The notes below the pieces were generated by a model. The model saw only the letters and a program-made list of their open reading frames with translations. It was not told where the DNA came from and did no database searches. Made by a program: the position numbers and the translations under genes. Positions 48,004-56,355 of a DNA stretch of 64,000 nt are shown here, in pieces (positions within the stretch are counted from its first letter, which is position 1; each line of letters begins with the position of its first letter). The stretch comes from Legionella cherrii (GTDB taxonomy: Bacteria; Pseudomonadota; Gammaproteobacteria; Legionellales; Legionellaceae): assembly GCF_900635815.1 (NCBI RefSeq), contig NZ_LR134173.1, positions 1,892,001 to 1,956,000 of the forward strand, written 5' to 3'.

Positions 48004-49080
48004 ATGCCTCGTCACAAACTTGTTCTTGGCTTTGCCCATTGGGGAAGTGCTGAAGTTCCAATTTTTAAAATGATAGAAACAGTGACTTTTGCAGTACAAA
48101 ATGGCATTGAGGAAATTGATTGCGCCCCTCATTATGGGAATGGTGCTCAAGAAAATGTCTTAGGTGTTGCTTTACTCTGTTTATCCGAAGATGATCGCGC
48201 TCGAGTAAAGATTTCTACTAAAGTAGGTCGCATAATCGATCCGAATAAAAAATCAGAAAGCAGTAATGGTTTTACTAATTCCAGTGGTTTTTCGCAGATT
48301 TTTGACTACAGCAAGGAGGGGATCGAAAAATCATTTGGTCAAAGCCAATTGCGGATGCGGGTATCGAATGTTCACGCATTGTATTTACATGATCTTGATA
48401 AAGGGACTCATGGCGAAAAACACACTACCCATTATGAAACATTTATTCAAGAGGGTTACCTTGCGTTTGGTACACTGAAAGATCAGAAGAAAATTGAAAT
48501 TGCTGGTATCGGTTCAAACGATGTTGAAATTTGCATGAAGCTTATTAAAGATGGTCGCTTTCAAATCGATCGCATTATGCTGGCTGGTTGTTATAATTTA
48601 CTTAATTTCTCTGCACTTGATGAACTATTCCCACTTTGTAAAGAAAAAAATATCAAACTTTATATCGCAGCCCCGTATGGTGGGGGACTTTTAAGCGGTC
48701 AAAAGGATAATCATTTTTTTCGCTATGAAAAAGCAAATCAGCAACAGATGGAAAGACTAGAAAAAATAAAATCGATATGTAACCAATTTCAAGTTGATCT
48801 GCCGCATGCTGCAATGCAATTTGTACACATGCATCCGCAAGTTGAAAAAGTCGTTGTTGGTGCAAGAACCTCAGAAGAACTGAAAGCTACTTTGAAATAT
48901 GCTCTTGAACCAATAAATCCTAAATTTTGGGAAGCCTTAAAACAAGAGGGATTGATTCCCAGCAGTACAGTAATTCCCTCGTATGACTGCGCCCCTGTAC
49001 TGTCAATATTTTCCAAGCTTGATGAAAAAGGAAAAGTCTCTTCGTCAAAGGAAGTGGAACATACTGAACTGAAATTATAG
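48004..49080 (+). CDS. Aldo/keto reductase family oxidoreductase
   Basis: 358 residues, NAD(P)H-dependent TIM barrel. Motifs: LVLGFAHWGSAEVPIF, GIEEIDCAPHYGNGAQENVL with the catalytic Asp/Tyr positions, VKISTKVGRIIDP with the catalytic Lys, and VEKVVVGARTSEELKATLKY near the cofactor site. The pattern fits the D-threo-aldose / pyridoxal 4-dehydrogenase branch more than the common AKR types. The 60-residue C-terminal extension (YALEPINPKFWEALKQEGLI, then polar) is somewhat long. Substrate unknown. Stand-alone gene in the accessory region. Confidence 0.82.
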   Translation: MPRHKLVLGFAHWGSAEVPIFKMIETVTFAVQNGIEEIDCAPHYGNGAQENVLGVALLCLSEDDRARVKISTKVGRIIDPNKKSESSNGFTNSSGFSQIFDYSKEGIEKSFGQSQLRMRVSNVHALYLHDLDKGTHGEKHTTHYETFIQEGYLAFGTLKDQKKIEIAGIGSNDVEICMKLIKDGRFQIDRIMLAGCYNLLNFSALDELFPLCKEKNIKLYIAAPYGGGLLSGQKDNHFFRYEKANQQQMERLEKIKSICNQFQVDLPHAAMQFVHMHPQVEKVVVGARTSEELKATLKYALEPINPKFWEALKQEGLIPSSTVIPSYDCAPVLSIFSKLDEKGKVSSSKEVEHTELKL

Positions 49081-49194
49081 CGTGAAAGCCAGCTTACCCT
49101 GGCTGTTGCTTTTCACTGAAAAGAAGTACCTCAACTCGATACGATAAATACAAAAAAGCACCAATGAATATTTAAAATAACAACAAGGGAATAA

Positions 49195-50385
49195 ATGTTT
49201 GGACTATTTTCTAAAGGAAAGAATAAAGCTAACGATGAATTTGATCTAGAAGATCAACCCCTAATCGCCAGCGAAAAGGAAGAGAATGATGAGATTCAAA
49301 CCCTAATCGGAGATAAGCCTAATTATCCTGAAATAGAGCCTATTGGAAAATATGAAACTTTATTAACTGAACTGGACTTCCGTCAAAGAGATCTGAATCG
49401 TTGTATTGAGCTTATTAATGCGGAGCCTAAATTAACGAGTGCTCAAAAATCCAGTATTAAAAAGGTAGCAACTACAACTCTTTTAAGTGGGGCTTGGGGA
49501 GGAGGTAGTAGCTATTTGATACATGATTTTGTTACTCGATGTGCAAAAAGATCACAGCTTGAAGATCTTTGGAAAAATTTAATTGTGAGTACCTATAATG
49601 GTAGAGGTTCTACCTGTTATGAACTCAATGGAAGCCTCATGGATCCCAACTATTCGATTGCTGATGAATGCAGTCTTCACGATGATATACGTCCCGGTGA
49701 GTGCATCCAATTGCATAATGAATATTGTTCAGAAGCAATGATCTACTACATTCTTCCAGAAGGTATAGGTGTGGCATTTGCCGGAATTATTTTTCTTTTC
49801 TTGTTATATCTTGTATTGTGTTCCCTGTATCAGTTAATGAAATCCTGCCAACAAGACAGCCACAGTCCGCAAATTGATCAATGTTTAAGTCATGAAAATC
49901 TTTATCTTCTTAAATATTATGCTGAAGATCATCTTCCTATTAGAAATAGTATGACAAAGAAAGAACTAATTACTAGGCTAGAGCATTCTATAGCTGAGGA
50001 TGTCACATTTATAAAATACTGTTTGGAATTAAAAAAACATGCTCATTATCTTTTCTATATAAGCAATAGGTTAATTGAAATAAATGGGATCGAAATACCC
50101 TATGAAGTAGCAGAGTCGATTTTTCTTGATGCGACTAAACATATAAACATCGCAGAGATAGAGAAAACAAAGAAAAATAATGAAGAATGTGAAGGAGAAA
50201 AAGAAACAGGCTCGGAAAAAATTCAAAATAATTCCTGTGAAACGGGTCAATATTTATTGAAGAAGGATACAAAACTGAAAACAGAGCTTTTTGCAAGATT
50301 TTTTAGTAGAGCAGCAGTAGTTCCTGAAGTTGATTCAAAAAATCACAGCATCATTGAATCTAATATTTTACAAGTATTTAGATAA
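49195..50385 (+). CDS. Two-TM protein with cysteine-rich loop, candidate effector
   Basis: 396 residues, not recognised. Two membrane segments: a weaker one, VATTTLLSGAWGGGSSYLIH (about 88-107), and a strong one, VAFAGIIFLFLLYLVLCSLY (about 194-213). The loop between them holds five or six cysteines (CAKRSQ, STCYELN, ADECSLHDD, GECIQLHNEYCSEAM) that could form disulfides in an oxidising compartment. The N-terminal 60 residues are acidic (EKEENDEIQTLIGDKPN), and the C-terminal 180 are helical with KKNNEECEGEKETGSEK. AAGGGAATAA precedes the ATG. The layout resembles a host-membrane effector but could also be an ordinary inner-membrane protein. Confidence 0.55.
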   Translation: MFGLFSKGKNKANDEFDLEDQPLIASEKEENDEIQTLIGDKPNYPEIEPIGKYETLLTELDFRQRDLNRCIELINAEPKLTSAQKSSIKKVATTTLLSGAWGGGSSYLIHDFVTRCAKRSQLEDLWKNLIVSTYNGRGSTCYELNGSLMDPNYSIADECSLHDDIRPGECIQLHNEYCSEAMIYYILPEGIGVAFAGIIFLFLLYLVLCSLYQLMKSCQQDSHSPQIDQCLSHENLYLLKYYAEDHLPIRNSMTKKELITRLEHSIAEDVTFIKYCLELKKHAHYLFYISNRLIEINGIEIPYEVAESIFLDATKHINIAEIEKTKKNNEECEGEKETGSEKIQNNSCETGQYLLKKDTKLKTELFARFFSRAAVVPEVDSKNHSIIESNILQVFR

Positions 50386-50545
50386 AAACCGCTAGGTTGG
50401 GTTATTTGGGGTTGAGCTTAAGATGAGGACAGCCTAGCTGCCCTTGTTCTTTTGTATCACAACAAATCACCTCCATAATAATCTGGGGCATGAAGCAGCG
50501 CCCATTTAAATAATGAAAAACTGTTTTAATTTCCACATAGATTCA

Positions 50546-50574
50546 TTTACCTTAAGGTCAATTCACTATATGAT
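50546..50574 (+). promoter_or_regulatory. Probable yajC-secDF promoter
   Basis: TTTACC (50546-50551), 17-nt spacer, TATGAT (50569-50574), 37 nt before the yajC ATG, which itself has AAAGGAGACAGT in front. Confidence 0.45.
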
Positions 50575-50611
50575 GTCACGCGGTTATCAATAGTAGATTA
50601 AAGGAGACAGT

Positions 50612-50947
50612 ATGAGTTTTTTTATTAGCGATGCTATGGCTGCAGCGGGGACTACAGCAGCGCCTCAAGCAGATGGAACTTTTTCGCTCGTTATGATCGC
50701 TGCTATTTTTGTGTTGTTCTACTTTATGCTGATAAGACCTCAAAATAAAAGAGCAAAAGAACATCGTGAATTAATAAGCCGTTTAAAGAAGGGCGATGAA
50801 ATCGTTACCTCAGGTGGTATCTTAGCTAAAGTAGTTAGTCTGGATGACCAGTACATCAAGATCAGTCTTGCAGAAGGTGTTGAGATTAATATACAAAGAG
50901 GCGCAGTAAGCACTGTATTGCCCAAAGGTACTTTAAAATCGCTTTAA
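50612..50947 (+). CDS. yajC: Sec translocase accessory subunit YajC
   Basis: 111 residues. One N-terminal membrane helix (FSLVMIAAIFVLFYFMLIRP) followed by the conserved RPQNKRAKEHRELISRLKKG, GDEIVTSGGILAKVVSLDDQ and SLAEGVEINIQRGAVSTVLP. Part of the SecDF-YajC-YidC complex. Commonly preceded by tgt; here tgt is absent. Confidence 0.95.
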   Translation: MSFFISDAMAAAGTTAAPQADGTFSLVMIAAIFVLFYFMLIRPQNKRAKEHRELISRLKKGDEIVTSGGILAKVVSLDDQYIKISLAEGVEINIQRGAVSTVLPKGTLKSL

Positions 50948-50971
50948 ATAAAGTCATAGGGACACACGGAA

Positions 50972-52828
50972 ATGCAAAATAAATATCCTCTATGGAAAAA
51001 CCTAATGCTGGTAATTATTGCAGTTGTTGGGTTTATTTACGCTATACCCAATTTGTATACAGAAAATCCTGTAGTACAAATTTCGTCTGAAACGCCTGTA
51101 GATTATGATGAATTAAAGAATCAGGTAGAAGCGCTCTTACAAAAAGATAAACTACCTTTTAAATCAATCATCGTTCAAAGCGAAGCGGTTGAAGTCGTTT
51201 TTTCGTCTACTGATTCCCAGTTATTAGCTCGCGACGCCATTAAAAATGCTTTAGGCTCCCAATATACTGTAGCCTTGAATTTGGCTCCTTCTACACCCAG
51301 TTGGTTGGACTCTATTCGTGCTGCACCTATGAAGCAAGGGTTGGATTTACGCGGAGGAGTGCACTTTCTGTTAGAAGTTGATGTCGACAGTGTGATTAGC
51401 CGCCGTTATGAAGGGATCATGAAAAACATTAGCCAAGAATTGCGAGATCTTGGTATTCGTTATACAGGTATTCGTTATATTGCAGATAAAGGCGTTAGTT
51501 TACATTTCCGCGATAGTGAATCGATGAATAATGCCTATACCGGTTTAAAGGAAAAAATTCCTGATCTTGTTTTCGCAAAAAGTAAAACAGACAATGAATT
51601 TATAGCATCGATTACACCGGTCGAATTGAACAGCATGCGTCAAAATACAATTGAGCAAACAATGAGTATTTTACGCAACCGAGTTAATGAGTTAGGTGTT
51701 GGCGAAGCGGTTGTTCAGCAACAAGGAGCAACCCGTGTCGCTGTTGACTTACCTGGAATTCAAGATGCGGCTCGTGCAAAACAAATTCTTGGCGGAACAG
51801 CAACCTTACAATTTTACTTGGTGGATCAGGATAATGACCCACAAATCGCGAAGCAAACAGGTGCTATCCCTGTCAATGATAAATTACTCATGATGGATGG
51901 CCGTCCTATTTTGTTAAAGAGACAAGTGGTATTGAGTGGTGATTCAATTACTTCAGCAGTTTCTAGTTTTGATCAGCAAACAGCAACTCCAGCAGTACAA
52001 ATACAACTTGGTGGGGGTGGTGAAAGTCTGTTTACCAAAGTGACTCGCGAAAACATTGGCAAACGGATGGCTATTGTTTATGTTGAAACAAAAAATAGCA
52101 TACAAACTGTCAATGGAGAGGAGAAAAGGATTACCCATAGAGAGGAGCGTGTGATTAGTGCTCCAGTGATCCAAAATGCTTTAGGAAACAATTTCCAGAT
52201 TACTGGACTCGCTGACAGTAAAGAAGCAAGTAACTTGGCTTTATTACTCAGAGCCGGAGCTTTACCTGCTGCCATCTATCCCATTGAAGAGCGCACTGTA
52301 GGTCCTACTTTAGGTAAAGAAAATATTCGTAGAGGTATTGTTTCTTTACAAGTGGGAATGGGCTTAATTCTGATCTTGATGCTGGTCTATTATCGACTTT
52401 TTGGTCTCATTGCAGATATTGCATTGTTACTTAATCTGATATTGCTTTGTGCTTTATTGTCTGTGATCGATGCCACATTAACTCTGCCGGGTATCGCGGG
52501 AATTGTATTGACAGTGGGGATGGCTGTCGATGCGAACGTATTGATTTATGAACGCATTCGAGAGGAACTGCGTCATGGATTATCGCCGCAAGCCGCAATT
52601 TATGCAGGATACGAGCGCGCATTTGCTACCATTCTTGATGCGAACGTAACTACATTAATCGTAGCCATCATTTTATTTGCTGTGGGGACAGGACCTGTAC
52701 GCGGATTTGCTGTAACTCTTTCTTTAGGATTGCTCACCTCCATGTTAACAGGCATTACTTATACCCGGGCTATTGTAAATTGGTATTATGGTGGTAGAGC
52801 TGTTAAGAAATTATCTATTGGTATTTAA
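50972..52828 (+). CDS. secD: Protein translocase subunit SecD
   Basis: 618 residues, proton-driven helper of the Sec channel in the inner membrane. Contains PMKQGLDLRGGVHFLLEVD, the periplasmic P1 region (IEQTMSILRNRVNELGVGEA, VVQQQGATRVAVDLPGIQD), GPTLGKENIRRGIVSLQVGM and the transmembrane core with LPGIAGIVLTVGMAVDANVL, YERIREELRHGLSP and ATILDANVTTLIVAIILF. Followed by secF at 12 nt. Confidence 0.96.
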   Translation: MQNKYPLWKNLMLVIIAVVGFIYAIPNLYTENPVVQISSETPVDYDELKNQVEALLQKDKLPFKSIIVQSEAVEVVFSSTDSQLLARDAIKNALGSQYTVALNLAPSTPSWLDSIRAAPMKQGLDLRGGVHFLLEVDVDSVISRRYEGIMKNISQELRDLGIRYTGIRYIADKGVSLHFRDSESMNNAYTGLKEKIPDLVFAKSKTDNEFIASITPVELNSMRQNTIEQTMSILRNRVNELGVGEAVVQQQGATRVAVDLPGIQDAARAKQILGGTATLQFYLVDQDNDPQIAKQTGAIPVNDKLLMMDGRPILLKRQVVLSGDSITSAVSSFDQQTATPAVQIQLGGGGESLFTKVTRENIGKRMAIVYVETKNSIQTVNGEEKRITHREERVISAPVIQNALGNNFQITGLADSKEASNLALLLRAGALPAAIYPIEERTVGPTLGKENIRRGIVSLQVGMGLILILMLVYYRLFGLIADIALLLNLILLCALLSVIDATLTLPGIAGIVLTVGMAVDANVLIYERIREELRHGLSPQAAIYAGYERAFATILDANVTTLIVAIILFAVGTGPVRGFAVTLSLGLLTSMLTGITYTRAIVNWYYGGRAVKKLSIGI

Positions 52829-52840
52829 GGCGGGGCTCAG

Positions 52841-53758
52841 ATGGAATTTTTTAATCCAAATTCAAATGTGGACTTTATGGGTGCTCGTCGTTGGACGGCG
52901 ATATTCTCCATATTGATCTTTGTGGTTTCTATAGGTGCTTTAGCAATTCATGGCTTAAAGTGGGGTCTTGATTTTACAGGTGGAACCCAAATTGAAGTTT
53001 CTTATTCTTCTGCGGCAGACTTGCCCTCGATTAGAGAAAGTCTGAGTAAAGCAGGATTCAAAGAGGCTCAAGTTGTGAGCTATGGAACTTCTAAAGACGT
53101 ACTAATCAGTATTGCCCCTCGGGAAGATAAAGAGCAGTCACGTCTCGTAGACCAAGTGATGAGCGCTCTTCCAGGTGCTGTAAAACAAAGAGTTGATTTT
53201 GTCGGCCCACAAGTAGGGCAAGAATTAGCAACTAAAGGAGCCCTGGCGGTTGTTGTTTCCTTACTGGCAACAATGATTTATATCGCCATGCGCTTTGAGT
53301 ACCGGCTTGCAGTGAGCTCCGCAGTGGCACTAGTCCATGATCCAGTATTGATATTAGGTATCTTTGCTTTTTTTGGCATTGAATTTGATTTGAAAGCACT
53401 GGCAGGCTTATTGGCAGTAATAGGTTATTCTCTAAATGATACCATCGTGGTTTTCGATAGAGTGCGTGAGAATTTTGTTAAGGTACGTCGTGCCACATCA
53501 ATCGAAATTATGAATATTTCGATAAACCAAACCCTATCTCGAACCATTATGACTTCAACATTGACGCTTTTTGTTGTGCTTGCACTGTTTATCTATGGCG
53601 GTGAAGCAATCCATGGATTTTCTCTGGCGTTGATCATTGGTATTGTTATCGGTACTTATTCTTCGATTTATGTCGCTGGAGCTTTAGCTGTAGCAATGGG
53701 GCTTGATAGAAAAGACTTCATGCCTAGCCAACGCAAAGAAATTGATAATCGTCCTTAA
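52841..53758 (+). CDS. secF: Protein translocase subunit SecF
   Basis: 305 residues. SecF marks: FMGARRWTAIFSILIFVVSI, GLKWGLDFTGGTQIEVSY, VGPQVGQELATKGALAVVVS, LAGLLAVIGYSLNDTIVVFD, RVRENFVKVRRATSIEIMN and the late helices GTYSSIYVAGALAVAM. Six membrane segments. Completes the yajC-secD-secF operon. Confidence 0.96.
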   Translation: MEFFNPNSNVDFMGARRWTAIFSILIFVVSIGALAIHGLKWGLDFTGGTQIEVSYSSAADLPSIRESLSKAGFKEAQVVSYGTSKDVLISIAPREDKEQSRLVDQVMSALPGAVKQRVDFVGPQVGQELATKGALAVVVSLLATMIYIAMRFEYRLAVSSAVALVHDPVLILGIFAFFGIEFDLKALAGLLAVIGYSLNDTIVVFDRVRENFVKVRRATSIEIMNISINQTLSRTIMTSTLTLFVVLALFIYGGEAIHGFSLALIIGIVIGTYSSIYVAGALAVAMGLDRKDFMPSQRKEIDNRP

Positions 53759-53814
53759 ACTACTTCGCTGGGTGCAGATGCACCCAGTCTATGCCTATTT
53801 CTATTTTAAACTAC

Positions 53815-55089
53815 TTATACCAAGCTAAAGCTATCCGATTCCACTTCCTCGCTTTTACTTACTTGTTCGGGTTCTTGTTTAATCTCTGATATTTCTTGTG
53901 TTTGTGTACGACTTGCTAATTGTTTCTTTAACTCCTCAATCACTTCGGGAGGAATTTGCATTGGCTTTTGTGATTCTTTTACTTCTTCACCTTCAATGCG
54001 AATTTCACCCTGTTCAGTGATCTCAACGATTTTTTTAGTACAGCCTTCGGGTAATGCATTTTCAGGGACTAATTGAACCGGTATACCAGCAATAATTGTT
54101 GCACCATCAGCAATACGTATCCCATCAATTGGCGCAAGCTCTGGTATTTTGCTGTAATAACTGCTTATTAGCGAGCAAACGGACCAAAGTAAATTGTATG
54201 CGGCATCAAAAGGAAACCCTATACCGATGCCTACTCCTTGCCCTAAATATCCGGCTGCTGTTCCCATTAGATGGGCCAAACTGATAGTACAAAACGAAGT
54301 GAGGAGCCTTGTGGCAATTACGGGGGCAAATAGAGCGACGCCAGTTGTTCCGGCAGGACTAAAAATTAATAGAGTACTCCCGACTAGAGCGGTTAATTGA
54401 ACCCTAGGTGATATAGCTGTTGTAGAATTACTGACTCCCTCGGCCAAGACGACACCTACAGTAGCACCCACATAAGAAAAAGCTGCTCCAAATAAAGGTT
54501 GGGTAAATGAGATAACAGGAAAGTTTTTGACTTGGTCTGGAACTTCTTTTTTATGGCACATCACTTTTAAAAATTCAGCAAACTCATTCCATTCTTTTTC
54601 AGTAAATGGTTTATGTCCATCTTTTCCTAATGCTATATTGGCATGCTCAAAGGCACTTGGCGTTTTAAGGAGCCGCTCAGCGGTCAAATAACACGTCTCT
54701 TTATCTTCATCATCCATGAAGTTTTCAGTAGTTACTCCCAAATTGTCTTCGATGATTCGGTATAAAGCAGAATTTCGTTTTGAACTTCCAATTTGAGATT
54801 GCACAAACAAGCAGGCTGCAATCATAAAGCGTTCTGCAATGATGTATGCTTGTCGTTGCAGAGGTGTTTTGATGTCTTCCTCATGGAGTAAATGAACTTT
54901 AAGCACGGCTTTTACCTTTTCTAAAAAGGCAACTTGTTTGCTACGGCTGACAACATCAGTTCCACCAAAAAAAACGGGTGTGCCTATCATAGAAGGCTTT
55001 GCATTCAAATCAACATGTCGCTCTGCTTCATAGTCTTTACGTAAATGATTAAACTTAGCGATACATCCAGGTGCAAGAATAAAGTGCAT
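53815..55089 (-). CDS. Hypothetical membrane-associated protein, candidate effector
   Basis: 424 residues; no known family. The N-terminal 170 residues are helical and soluble (RSKQVAFLEKVKAVLKVHLL; AYIIAERFMIAACLFVQSQI). The middle (about 190-320) has several Gly/Ala-rich hydrophobic stretches (FGAAFSYVGATVGVVLAEGV, LTALVGSTLLIFSPAGTTGV, LMGTAAGYLGQGVGIGIGFP) that could insert in membranes. The C-terminal tail is strongly acidic and polar (EISEIKQEPEQVSKSEEVES then DSFSLV), like the E-block signals of Dot/Icm substrates. ATG with GACGGGGGATATC before it. Export is inferred from the tail. Confidence 0.55.
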   Translation of the reverse strand: MHFILAPGCIAKFNHLRKDYEAERHVDLNAKPSMIGTPVFFGGTDVVSRSKQVAFLEKVKAVLKVHLLHEEDIKTPLQRQAYIIAERFMIAACLFVQSQIGSSKRNSALYRIIEDNLGVTTENFMDDEDKETCYLTAERLLKTPSAFEHANIALGKDGHKPFTEKEWNEFAEFLKVMCHKKEVPDQVKNFPVISFTQPLFGAAFSYVGATVGVVLAEGVSNSTTAISPRVQLTALVGSTLLIFSPAGTTGVALFAPVIATRLLTSFCTISLAHLMGTAAGYLGQGVGIGIGFPFDAAYNLLWSVCSLISSYYSKIPELAPIDGIRIADGATIIAGIPVQLVPENALPEGCTKKIVEITEQGEIRIEGEEVKESQKPMQIPPEVIEELKKQLASRTQTQEISEIKQEPEQVSKSEEVESDSFSLV

Positions 55090-55337
55090 GATATCCCCCG
55101 TCCATTGGCATTCTTTTTGCGTGATACGCCTAAATTCCTTTTTTGTATATTTTATCTTACTTCGTAATTGTATAATTGCAATGTTATTTGGCTATTTTTT
55201 ACTAAATTGTTTCAATATGTTGAAAGTTTTTATTTTATTTACCAATTAACCTATTGAAATGATGCATTTTTTCAGGATTATGATACTTTTAAGCTTAATG
55301 ACTATAGTTATTGTATGTGGTGTGAAGTACATTGGCT

Positions 55338-55417
55338 CGTCATCCCGCATAGCGAGGTTTTTCCACGCTGCAGTATCGTGTGACGATGGGAGATCCTTTG
55401 CTATGCTCAGGGTGAAG
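55338..55417. repeat. Dispersed palindromic repeat, copy C (decayed)
   Basis: Starts CGTCATCCCGC like the 16607 and 30235 copies and ends CTCAGGGTGAAG, a worn form of CTCAGGATGACG. The inner GCTATGCTCAGGG is also shared in character. A small open frame (55259-55462) running through it is not considered real. Confidence 0.6.
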
Positions 55418-55467
55418 GGAGCTTATGCGTTACTTCGCCCTAGCTGCATTTTACAGGAATAGATAAG

Positions 55468-56355
55468 GTGAGTGAATCGATGAATGATGTGAAAAATGTG
55501 AGTTTCACGGAAAGGCTGAAACATTTGTTTCTGCTTCTTCGTGTGTCTCACTGGGCTAAAGCAGTCTTTGTGATGCTTGGGTTTTGTTATACACCTACTC
55601 CTGGATATTTTATTCCGGCGTTACTGGCCTCTCTAGCTTTTTGCCTAATTTCAAGTGCAGTTTATGTTTATAATGATATTGAAGACAGAACCGAAGACAG
55701 CTTGCATCCTCACAAACGGCATAGGCCTATAGCGAGTGAGAAAGTTTCTGTATCTGAAGCGATTTTCATGTTGTTTTTATTGCTACTGACCGGACTAACT
55801 TTGGGATGGCTGATTTCGAAGAAACTGGCTATTATTCTTTGCGTTTATTTAGTAATTAATGTCGCCTACAACCATCTATTCAAGCTCATTCCTATCATTG
55901 ACGTGCTTTGTATTGCCGCAGGATTTATGCTGCGCGTATTAGCTGGAACTTTGGGTATAGGATTACCTATTTCTACTTGGTTAATTGGAGCAGCAACCTT
56001 ACTTAGTCTCTTTATTGCTTTAAATAAACGGCGAATGGAGATGCAGTTAGGATTAAAGCATGCTACTCGCAAGGTGTTGAAGAAATATAATCCTTTAGTC
56101 CTTCATTGGCTGATTGTAGCAATAGGATTTAGTAGTTTTATTACATATGTTTTCTATATCATATATGCTCGTGATGAGTCATTTTATTTTATGTTAACAG
56201 TACCCTTTGCAGCAATTGCATTGTGGCGTTTTGCCTGGCTGGCAACGCAAGATATTGACAATGATGATCCTGTTATTGTTTTTTTAAGTGATCGATTGTC
56301 ACGAATTAATCTTTGGTGTTTTGTCGTCTTGACCTTTATGGCTTTAGCTCAATGA
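55468..56355 (+). CDS. UbiA-family, decaprenyl-phosphate phosphoribosyltransferase-like
   Basis: 295 residues with about eight membrane helices. The first Asp-rich motif is N69-D70-xx-D73-xxx-D77 followed by HPHKRHRPIAS, and the second region reads IIDVLCIAAGFMLRVLAGTL. Both resemble mycobacterial DPPR synthase (Rv3806c: HPTKRFRPIA, DLCIVASGFLLRAIAGG) much more than UbiA or heme O synthase. DPPR synthase places phosphoribose on decaprenyl phosphate, first step toward lipid-linked arabinose or ribose. Start is GTG at 55468, or ATG at 55480. Overlaps the next gene (ATGA). Confidence 0.8.
   Translation: MSESMNDVKNVSFTERLKHLFLLLRVSHWAKAVFVMLGFCYTPTPGYFIPALLASLAFCLISSAVYVYNDIEDRTEDSLHPHKRHRPIASEKVSVSEAIFMLFLLLLTGLTLGWLISKKLAIILCVYLVINVAYNHLFKLIPIIDVLCIAAGFMLRVLAGTLGIGLPISTWLIGAATLLSLFIALNKRRMEMQLGLKHATRKVLKKYNPLVLHWLIVAIGFSSFITYVFYIIYARDESFYFMLTVPFAAIALWRFAWLATQDIDNDDPVIVFLSDRLSRINLWCFVVLTFMALAQ

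Noticed and set aside
55259-55462. 67-codon frame with a hydrophobic N-terminus
   Set aside because: Most of it is the translation of repeat copy C; no ribosome site.
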